The translations under genes were made by a program, and so were the position numbers. From Mimachlamys varia (lineage: Eukaryota > Mollusca > Bivalvia > Pectinida > Pectinidae): a stretch of DNA of 64,000 nucleotides. The notes beneath the pieces were generated by a model. That model was not told the origin of the DNA and did not search any database. It saw only the letters and a list, made by a program, of their open reading frames with translations. The stretch covers positions 24,613,001 to 24,677,000 of the forward strand of contig OX392538.1 of NCBI GenBank assembly GCA_947623455.1, read 5' to 3'. Positions 13,801 to 25,800 of this stretch are shown here, piece after piece (the stretch's first letter is position 1; each line of letters begins with the position of its first letter).

Positions 13801-16800
13801 GCACATTCAGCGTGCGATAACTACACTAGCTTATGATGAAGTTAATTTCACTTCAAACTTTTTCTTCCAATTTCAGACTATCCCAATCAACAAGCAGCTA
13901 CTGAACCTGTTGAACATCTTAAGCTATCACAAGGTAAAGCGACAAATTGTTTCCTTTCAAATTTTAAAGCTTTTCAAACTCTTTAAAAAAAAATCTTATT
14001 TATAATAATTTCACTTTCATTTATTGATAAGTTTTGTTGGCCTGGATGAAAGCAAGAAAGTTTTATTATGGGGAGAAAATAGTGCATAACTAAAAATATC
14101 CAAGTGGTAAATGAGGTGACTGACACAATACCTTTATATCACTGATTGAGGAATCAAACCTGGTTGTCATGGTAAAAAGGAAATGTGCTGTCCTTATATA
14201 GCCACAACTTTAATTACTTACCTTACACAGATTTAGAGTGTCGTAAGAACGCTAATCTTAATATACGAAATCAATGTACTTATACAGAATAAAAAGACAT
14301 TTTTTTAAAAATAAGATGTTAGCAGTTTGCTTATAATGGATCCATCTAGTCAAGTGCAAAATGCACTGGGTATCTTGGCTTATACAGATTCATGGGATGA
14401 TGGATTGCTTACGATAGTGTGCCTTGCTTCCAGCTTGTTTTTCTCACTATTACAGGAAAAGAACCCGGCATTGGTAGGATCTGCCATATTTGGACTTGAC
14501 AAAGTATACCCCCTATGGAAACAGTTTGCCTCCCAATATCAGCATCGAGGACAGGAAAGGTCAATGTAGTTTAATTACTGTTCATCACTATATGCAAGAT
14601 ACACTCTTACCTGTACATTTGTTCCTCATTTGAAGGATAAAAATAAAAGTTTTTTTTACCCCATCATCAGATGGTGGATGGGCTGTCCAAACTGCCCTGC
14701 ACCATTGGTCCATTGTGTGTCTGTTTATTGTTATCAAAATTTCTTAAGAAACACTGGATTGGTCATTCTCAAATTTCACACAGTAACCAATTAATTTCAT
14801 TTCATAGGTTCCCCTTCCCTTAAGTTGTACGCTTTTGATTTTGAGACTGTTAAGAGGAACAAAATGGCTGACAGGTGGCCATCTTGGATTTTGACAATGA
14901 AAGTTTGTTACATTATCTCTTGAGAAATTGATGTTTATGGAATTCCATATGTATGTTTCCTTTAGTTCCTAGTTGTGCCCTTTTCATTTTTGGACTGATC
15001 AGAAACACAAAATGGCTGACAAGCAACCATCTTTGAGTTGAGAGTTCAGGAACATTAATGCTATCTCTATAATTAAAGGAGTTCTAAAATTTGATATGAT
15101 TACGAGCAAATATTAGAAAAGAAGGGCAAAGAAGGGAAAAGCTATTAAAAGATCAAATGAAGATTGAACATTGATAGGCACAAAGAACCCTCTGGAATCT
15201 CTTATTTGAATTTAACAAAACATGATCGTCAGGATTTTTGAGGACATTTGATGTAATTGTGTGAGGACAATTTAAGTGACAAGAATTTTGAAAGATTATC
15301 AGCTATACCCATACAGTGTGCTGCTAGGAATTGCATTTCATTTCGTTTCAAGTTGTTGATTTTTTCCAGGTCAGATGTGAAGCAGCTGTATTTTGTCAAG
15401 GTGGATATTGCCACATGCTTTGAGGACATTGACCAGGAAAAACTCTTCTCTGTTATAAAAGACATCATTCAGAAGGTATACTTTGACTATTTTTTTTTTT
15501 TCAAAAATTAAGCTTGAAATATTTTGTAAATATTGCAAAATGAGTCAGGGCTGTTCCAGTAGAAAATCTACCTGACTGCAGGACTCCAGAATAAATTGCT
15601 TTTGTGCAAGACAAGGTTATAAGTTTGACGCTTTTGCTTTAATTGCTTTTTGGCAAATTGGAATATAAATTGTATGAATGTAAATTAGAGAATACTGAAG
15701 CGTTAACGAAATCATAATCAGAACTCAAAATTGATTAAACCAGGGGCAAAATATGACCAAATGACAGATTTACATGGAGACCCTTGTAAAAGTACAAGAG
15801 AATAAGACTAGGTATTCTGGAAGAGTAATTAGCGTCTTCTGACTCAGACATGTTATCCCATGACAAAATTTGGAGTATTTGAGTTGGGGAAATATTTAAA
15901 TAATGTTATAGCCTGATTACCAATAGGAAGTTATTGTAACCATTTAGTTACATTCATTTGTTCTATATCCAAACTGCATGGAATCATGATTGATGAAATT
16001 AATTGTTTTTAATTCTGGTTATATAGAGAAGATATATTGTGTCGCCTCCGACGGATGTCGGAAAGGCGGCACATAGGGGTTACTTTTCCCACGGCGACGG
16101 CGGTGTCAACAATGTTAAAGTTTTGCGTTTAGCTCTGTTTCTAACAAAGTTACATCAACCAAACTTCTATCATAGATGAAGCATGGGTAGTAAAGCCTAC
16201 GGGGCTAAAAAAAAATTCTGGATTTCTGCTTTTTTGGGGTAAAAATCTCAAATTTGTTGAATTACAACGTTAAAGTTTTGCGTTTAGCTCTTGCATATTA
16301 GGCTGTTTCTGACTAAGTATAAAAGCTACATCAACCAAACTTCAATTATAGATGAAGCATGGGAAGTAGAGCCTACTGGGCTAAAACAATTCCTGGATTT
16401 CTGCTTTTTTCGGGTAAAAATCTCAAATTTCTGGAATTACAACGTTAAAGTTTTGCGTTTAGCTCTTGCATATTAGGCTGTTTCTGACTAAGCATAAAAG
16501 CTACAGCAACCAAACTTGGTATGTAAGGGTATTATGAATCAACGAACACTATCTCACCTTCTGTTTTATGATTCAACAAAATAGCCGCCATTTCCTTGCC
16601 ACTGATTGGTCAAAATTTAGATATTGTCCGATTTCACTCAAAATTGGTATGCAGGTGTGTTAGGACTCTGCAAACACTATCGCAACTTCTGTTTCATGAT
16701 TCAGCAAATTGGCCGCCATTTCCTTGCCACTGATTGCTCAAAATTTAGATATTGTCCGATTTCACTCAAAGGACCTCTTACAGGAACAATAGAATTTTGC

Positions 16801-19800
16801 CCACGAACCAATTTAAACTTAACTGGGTGTCGTTTATAGCAAATTGAAGGACTACCCATGAAATGTGTTTAAAAAATTCAAAAGGTCCCTAGGGCCTGTG
16901 ATATGACCTATTTAGTGCCTCAACCATGGGTGTACGACAGGGTTCACTATTTCATCTAAAAAATCTATCGAAACAAAATTTTTCATTTATAAATTATTTC
17001 ATTTTTGAACAAGTAGGATCGGCTGCATATCATAATTGCAAACATATATCTGAATATTGCAAGACAAAAATTTTATGCAATCTCAAACATAAAAAATGTG
17101 AAAATTTTTGGCACATTTTCAGGAATGACAACTTTTCATGGAAACGTTGCAATTACTTCCGGTTCTTGTACACCAAAAATATTTACACAATATTTGACCC
17201 ATTTTATCAAGTACCTGTGGTGAAAATTTCGGGAAAATCGGGAACCGGTAAAAGTGTCATTTAAAGGTCAAGATGTAGCAAGGTCTGTTTTCAAGAAAAT
17301 TCAACGACTATAGAACTATGCTCCTGTTTGGTAGTTGCTGAAATAACATTGACCTAAATAACAGGGTTTTTTCCTCTACATTAGTGGTGTTTTTCAAGTT
17401 TAACCTACTAGTGATACATCCTATTCTTGTTCTTTTACTCTGTCATATATTTCATATGATTTGTTGCACGCCTAGGGTGAATATTTTATATAATTGAAGG
17501 ACCAGTATTGTCATTTAAATGTCTAAATGATTTTTCTTAAATCTACTGTAACCAAATGGATTCATAATTATCATAAAATCTTATAAAACTAATAATTAAT
17601 ATTTCTATTTGAATCACAATATATTTTATACAGAGCATTATGTAACTACAATAAGTTGAATAACATATTTTGATGTTCTATGTACATGTAGTTTTTCATT
17701 AACTTTGAGACAGTCTTATGGATGAATTAATTTTTCATAATTAACCAAAAGACTAACACAGAGGAGATATATTTCTGCAATAGTCATTCAACGGATTTAA
17801 TTGTTTTTAAGTTTTCAATGTTTACTATTTTATTACATCTCCAAAATAGGGCAAACTCCCTTGATATAAGACAAACCTGGCAAGAGAGAACAATATTTAA
17901 CTGACAGTAATTTGCTCATTGAATCTAAAGACTTTAACGACAATATCAGTAAAACCCTTAACTGTACTCTCAAAAGATACAATGTATAATTGCAACTATA
18001 GATGCTGAGATTTGGCCAGTAGGTACCTTGGATAGAGTGCTACAAAGTTTCCTCATATTAATGACCTTGATCTACATTGTACTTTCAAGGTCACAGGGGT
18101 CAAATGTGTTGAAAATATTTCAAGCAACTTTTTCTCAGTAACTAAAAGGCCTAGGGTAATGATATAATACATGGAGCATGCTGGAATAAAGGGGCTACCA
18201 ACATTATTAAAATAAATGACCTTAACCTACTTTCAAGGTCACAGGAATCACATATTTTAAAACTTTAAGCAACTTCTGCTCAATAACCAAAAGGCCCAGG
18301 GTTATGATTTTTGGTCTGTAAGATGCTGGGATGAAGGGCTACAAAGGTTGTTCAAATGAATGACCTTTACCTACTTTCAAGGCTGCAGGGGTCAAATATG
18401 TTAATATCATAATCAGCCAAAAATATATATACATTGTATAGGCAGATGACCGTTAAGGCCCGTTGGACATCATGTTACATTCTGGTATGATAAAGGTATC
18501 ATCCATATCTATGTACTGTCTATTAGACTACAGGCTAGTTGGTTAGTTTTAGGATAATCATTTAGACCTTTAAATGACAAAACTGGTCCTCAAATTATCT
18601 AACATATTCACCCTAGGCATACGACAAATCATAAAATATATGACTGAGTAAAAGAACGAGAATAGGATGCATCACTAGTAGGTTAAACTTGAAAAACACC
18701 ACTAATGTAGAGGAAAAAAACATGATATTTAGGTCAATGTTATTTCAACAACTACCAAACAGGAGCATAGTTCTATAGTCGTTGAATTTTCTTGAAAACA
18801 GACCTTGCTACGTCTTGACCTTTAATGACACTTTTACCGGTTCCCGATTTTTCCGAAATTTTCACCACAGGTACTTGAGAAAATGGGTCAAAGTGCAACG
18901 TTTCCGTGAAAAGTTGTCATTCCTGAAAATGTGCCAAAAATTTTCACATTTTTTATGTTTGGAATTGCAAAAAAATTTTGTCTTGCAATATTCAGATATA
19001 TATTTGGTATAATGATCTGCAGCCGATCCTACTTGTTCAAAAATGAAATAATTTATTAGTGTAACATTTTGTTTCGATAGATTTTTTAGATGAAATAGTG
19101 AACCCTGTCATACACCCATGGTTGAGGCACTATATAGGTCATATCACAGGCCCTAGGGACCTTTTGAATTTTTTAAACACATTTCATGGGTAGTCCTTCG
19201 ATGTGCTATAAACAACATCCAGTTAAGTTTAAATTGGTTCGTGGGCAAAATTCTATTGTTCCTGTAAGAGGTCCTTTGGTATATAGGTGTATTATGACTC
19301 TACGAACACTGTAACTGCAACTTTGGTTGCATGATTCTGCAAATTGGCCATTATTTCCTGGCCTCTGATTGGTCAAAATTGTGATATTGTCCGATTTCAC
19401 TCAAACTTGGTATGTAGGTGTATTAGGACTCTACAAAAACTATCGCAATTTCCGTTTCATGATTCAACAAAATGGACGCCATTTCTTTGCCACTGACTGG
19501 TCAAAATTTCAATATTGTCCGATGTCAATCAAATTTGGTATATAGGTGAATTATGACTCTACGAATACTATCACTATTGACAAAGCGGGAAAGGCGACAC
19601 ATATAATTACGCGTAATTCTTGTAGGTATAATAGACAAACTTAATTGGTGGTTGATACACACTATTGCAGTGCATTTGTTTGTGGTGATGTTGAAATAGA
19701 TATTTTCAATATTTTAGAAGCAATGGTTTATTGGTAGTAAAATTTTGTTATCAAAGCATTTATTGGATACTGTTTTGGAAGGGTTAATGACAAAGCTTAA

Positions 19801-22800
19801 GTTGATTATAGGCATTTCTATGGACTCCTTAACATTTGAGGTTTATTTAGTTATGTATTATAGTACAGGGCTGTGCACGTGGTTGCCGAGTGGTTAAGGT
19901 GTCCCGACATTCTACAACATTCCCTCCACCTCTTGGTTGTGTGTTCGATTCCAAGCCCATGCAGGGCAGTGGCCAGTCAGTGATTTTTCTCTGGGTGCTC
20001 CAGCTTTCCTCCAACTCCAAAACCTGGCACGTCTTTAAATGACCCTGGCTGTTAATAGGACGTAAAACAAAATAAACCAAACCTATTATTATAATTCTTT
20101 CTTTCCTGCCCAGACGTTCAATTCTGCTTCCTTTTGTAGGATGATGACTACCAGATCAGGAAGTATGTGACGATGCATGTTGCTGGTGGACAAGTGAAAC
20201 GGAACTTCAAGAGGAAAGCATCAACATTGCTGGAGTTCAATCCCAACTTCACCAACTTTGTTAAGGAAAGGGTGGAGAAGGATAGCCTTACAAACATCAT
20301 CTTTGTGGATCAGGCATGTTCACTGACTAATAATGACAATGAAAATTTGAGGTTCTTATATGATGTTTTATCACACCCTATAGGTTGTCTCAAACCGGTT
20401 CACAAATTTTATATCCGTAATCCGTTATAAACAGCGTTAGCAACCAGCCACTATCGTTCTTAACTCCCCGGGAGGCATACAAATGCATACTTGACAACCC
20501 TCCCTATTTAGGAGGGAGACTCCCGATTTTGGACCCTAAAATGTTGCATTTTCAACTTCAGAATCAGCTTAACTGTTCCTATTTTTAAAGGTCTGATGAT
20601 TTCATCTGAAAGAAGAGCTAAAAAGAATCCATTTAAAAGTGTTATTTTTCCTCTAAATGTACATGTATACATATTATTTATGCTATAAATTCTGAGCACG
20701 TGTAATCTCCCCCATGGAAATTTCAAAAAGTTGGCAAGTTATATATGCATCTGGTGGTGCCTTTTCAGGGCTCACAGCTAGCATTTCTAGCACTGCTCAA
20801 CCACATACTCATTTACAGCTGGGTAGACTGGAACAAGCAAAGTATATATGAAGTATATTGCTCAAAGATACAACATAAGTGACATGGCTGAGACTGTGAC
20901 TGGCAACCCTTCAATCATGATCGGCCAAGCGTCCTACCACTAAACCATGTGCTTTCAACACTAATGATTTTATATAAGGAATGGTAGACAATTCTGGTTT
21001 TAACACCTATAATTTACCAATACAGGTGCCTCCAGCTCCCCACCCACGCATACAATTATCGATTAGCCCTTAAAATTTGACGACAAGTTGAGTTTTTGTG
21101 TAGTGTAGATTCCATTGAAAGAAATAAGGAATTTTACAGGTGGTCACTCGTTAGTGTATTACAGCAGTATATCAATTCATTGTTACAGATGGTCACTCGT
21201 TAGTGTATTACAGCAGTATATCAATGTATTGATACAGGTGGTCACTTGTTAGTGTATAACAGCAGTATATCAATTCATTGTTACAGGTGGTCACTCGTTA
21301 GTGTATTACAGCAGTATATCAATTCATTGTTACAGGTGGTCACTTGTTAGTGTATTACAGCAGTGTATCAATTCATTGTTACAGGTGGTCACTCGTTAGT
21401 GTATTACAGCAGTATATCAATTCATTGTTACAGGTGGTAGCTCGTAAGTGTATTGCATCAGTATATCAATTCATTGTTACATGTGGTCACTTGTTAGTGT
21501 ATTACAGCCGTATATCAATTCATTATTACAGGTGGTCACTCGTTAGTGTGTTACAGCAGTATATCAATTCATTGTTACAGGTGGTCACTTGTTAGTGTAT
21601 TACAGCAGTATATCAATTCATTGTTACAGGTGGTCACTCAGGCCGAGAGCTCTGTCCACCTGTTACAGCAGCTGAAATCTCATTTGTCCAACAATCTTGT
21701 CAAGGTAATATTTCTAACCGGATTTATATCTATTTCAGAAAACATCGTTTTCTTATTAAAGGATTTGTTCATGCTGGGCTTGCATATGATTTAAGATCAA
21801 TAAGACTCATTTGATCTTTGATTCATTTTAATCCACAATTTTTTAAACAATATATAAAAACTGTAATTAGCACAATATTATTATAATTAAGCAGAATTCT
21901 ATCAGCGTGAAAATAGCTAAGATAAGATAAATGCTAAAATAAGATAACCACTAGAATAAGATAACCGCTAAAATAAGATAACCGCTAAAATAAGATAACC
22001 ACTAAAATAAGATAACCACTAAAATAAGATAACCACTTAAATTAGGTAACCGCTAAAATAAGATAACCTCTAAAATATGTACATTTACAGTATAAATATT
22101 TGTGTACAGGTAGGACAGAGGTATTATCTCCAGGCCTCTGGAATTAGCCAGGGTTCTGTCCTGTCCACCATCCTCTGTAACATGTACTACGGACACATGG
22201 AGACGAAGCTGTTCCCAGTGAGGGATGGAGAAGAGCTGCTGATAAGGATTGTTGATGATTCACTGTTTGTGACACCACACATGAATCGGGCTGTTGACTT
22301 CCTCAGTCTCATATACAAAGGTCATTATCTTTCCTCGTATATCATTATGTGTTAAATTATCAGACTTGTTATTGGGAAACATCTCTCTACTCTATATATC
22401 TGATACTGTAAAAGTGCATGACATTTTTTTCACTTAGCAAGCCTCCAAATTATACTATTGTGGTGTGAAAATGTTCCTAGTGTCAGTAATACTGTTGTAT
22501 ACTGTACTGTACACTACACTGTAGTGTACCTTTAAAACTATTATACACTGTAGAGTTTGAGTGGTGTTATATTAATGTTCTCCTGTGGATATATTCAAAT
22601 TCACAGGTAATATTTCATGGAGGCGAAATAAGCGAAACTAACCACATCGCGAAAAATTCCATTTATACAGTGTCAGTGGGGAAAAGGCACATTTAAAATT
22701 TTAGGGTTTCTAAGGCAAACTGAAGATATACTTCTGAGGTACATTTTTGGTGACAAAGAAAAGAGGACAACAAGCAGTACGTGTTAAAGCATGCTAAATA

Positions 22801-25800
22801 TAGGTACAGTATATTTGGGGCACATGAAATGTGACCTATGTACCTAAATTGTAGTTCCATTCAAGGAAAGACTCAACATACTTATTAACGTTTTGCAAAA
22901 GCTATTTAAAAAAAAAAAGAAACCTACCGTATTTGACAGGGAATAAGCCCCCACCCCCTGAGAAAAATAATTGATCAAAAGTAGGGAGGGGTCTTATTCC
23001 CGAATACATCCCCAGTCACAAAAGTCCACCATCTTGGATATTCTACTGTTTTGATCTAGGAAGTCAGTCCCCACTATACCAGTAATGTAATTCTAGTTGT
23101 TTGTTTTGTTAAAATAACAATTTACATTCTGAATGTTTAAAAACAGTCACTACAAATTGATGCCATTGCTTTATCACTATAAAAAATATTTTCTTTATTT
23201 TCTTTTTCAATACAGATCTACATGTAATGGATCAAGTACAAGAATAATATTTCGTTTTTGTTCAAAGTTTGCAAAATGCACAACCAGTTCAAACATGAAA
23301 GTATGGTGTTCTTAACACCAGCTAAACAATGTTTTATTTCAAGTTTAGACTTATAGATATTTTTTTTGCACACAGTTAGACATATTTTATGTTCAGCCAC
23401 AATATTAAAAAGAAATTAACATGCTTTTTGATGAGAGAATGTATTGTTAATGGGGATATATAACAAAAATATAAACCACAAGTACATTTTGTATTTGTAC
23501 TGTTGTATCGGTAGTGGTCAGGATGTGGTCAGGATAACAATTACTATAGCAACCATCTTATACAATTTTAATTATTAAATAGTTTGAGGTATCACTTGAT
23601 AGCTTCTGATTAAATTGAGTGATACATTTTTCAAGAAATTCAAATTTTTATTGTATGTTATGTTTCCAGGTATACCAGATTACAATCTGCGAGTCAACAC
23701 TGATAAAGTTCTCCTTAACTTCCCTCTGGTACTGGATGATAATGTAACCTTCCCTGTGACTCAGACAGGTAGGAATTTTACTAAATCTGAACTTATTCAA
23801 GCATTCTAGTGATTGAAGTGACATGCCCTTGGCCACTGCCAGTTGGTTGATACCAGAAAAGACTTAAAGATAAAAGTTTCACATCAATTGGCTGATTCAA
23901 GTAGTCCAAATCTTGTATGAAAAAAAAATCTTACCGTGGTAATATGATTATACGGCATTTCAAATGCAGATTTAAATTAAATGTTTATAGAAATTGATTA
24001 TGAGTGTGTATTATATAGGAGACAAAACTCATTTTTTGGGTTCCTCATTTAAATCATATTGGGCTAAAATATGTAGCAATGCCAATATAAAGCTAAACTA
24101 ATTTACCTGATTGTAGATTGGTTCCCATGGTGTGGGATGCTGTTTAATACCCAAACTCTCCAGACCAGCATGGACTTCTCCAGATACGCTGGAATATGTA
24201 AGAATTTTGTCTTTGTCTTATGAATCATGGTCATCAAAATGTAGATATTTGTGAAATATTTTATTTTGTATCCAAATACTTAAAACTGAATTTATTTCAA
24301 TACATTCAAGTTAAGTGAGGTTTATGTGAGTTATTCAAAATCTGGCAAATCTCCATATACAGGGAGTCAAACCAGTTTGAATTTTGAGAAATTTACAGAA
24401 TTTATATTGAATCAGATGTACATTTTGTATAATGCTTTTATGTGTCATATGTAATTTTTTTGACCTACATGTGAATACAAGTGATGCTAAATAAATGCCC
24501 TGAATATTCTGTTACTGAGATTAAAATAATAATGACATTTTAAAAAAAACATATATATGCATCTTTATTTTTTTTTCACTCCTGTTTTTTAAAGGTGTTG
24601 CTGATACAATGAGTTTTGACCTTTCCCGTGACCCTCTGATGACCTTGAAACACAAACTCTTGAAGTAGGTACAGTAATATATTTGACATGTGTCCCAGTT
24701 AAGAAAAACATTCAGAGCATATGAAATGTTTATAAAATACCATAAATAAAGCATGCATAAGAGGTAGATTTCAATAGCTTACATGTATCTTGTTCAAATT
24801 CTTTCAGCTGAATTGAGATACCAATTTGATCTTTGACTAATAATCACTTTAGGCACTGTGTATCAATTAATATATTAGGACCTTTCAGTGATCTGACAAC
24901 CTTCTATAGCCATGAGACATATTAATTGATGTCTGACTAGTTATTTATAAGGAATAATTTCTTTTAATCTGTTGCAGTGCACTTAAGCCTAAGAGCCATG
25001 TCATCTACATGGATACTGAAGTAAGTACAAATGTATATGTTTATGTAGTATATATCAGTAATTACAACAGCCACACTCAAGTCTAACAATTCTTTAGTGT
25101 ATTTTAATGTCTTCTAGGTGAGACATGATATTTTTCTTTGCGACACATTTCTTGGTACAACTGGACTTCTTTATCAGTGACAAAGAATGGTAAGTCATAG
25201 CTTGGTTACATGTAGATCTATACAAAATAAATATTTAACATGATTTTATATTCAGTTTCATGAAACATTTTAAAATCTTTTACAACCAAATTGAGATACG
25301 CCATTGGAATCAATGTTAAATACTAACAAGTGATTATTAGCTTCTTTTTCGATGATAATTTATTTCCAGAAACACAATAAAATCTCTCTAAACTTCTACC
25401 AGTGTCTCATTTACAACAATTTTGACGTTTTATGATCGACATCTTGGTCTTATAGAGAAACATTCTACATCTTGTATTAATATATAGACGGAAAGTTTTT
25501 GATTTTGACTGCTGGTTGTGATTGAGAATTATGCCTCAGTTCACACTTTGAGGGCATGATATTTACTTTGATCTGACCTAGATTTACATGGTGAGTGTCA
25601 TAGATGAAACAGAAGATGCTTATCTTCCAGAACACCTGGTCTTATTCTCTTGTATGTTTTCAAGTGTCCATGTAAAACTTTTCTTTGTTCATAATTTGCG
25701 CCAGGTTTTAGTGATTTTGAATTCTAGTTATTGTTTTGTTAATGCCATGGTATTTTCTGATTTGAAAATTTGAGTGAAAAATAAACTAGGTATGTGAACA

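Noticed and set aside
16926..19012. Plus-strand frames of 112 and 76 codons in the foldback arms
   Set aside because: They lie in inverted arms of a non-coding element, show no domain, and the two arms do not keep a common frame.
21344..21794. Plus-strand frames of 82-83 codons with repeated YINSLLQV-type units
   Set aside because: Produced by the 49-bp splice-site minisatellite; only the last part from 21630 is real TERT exon, in another frame.
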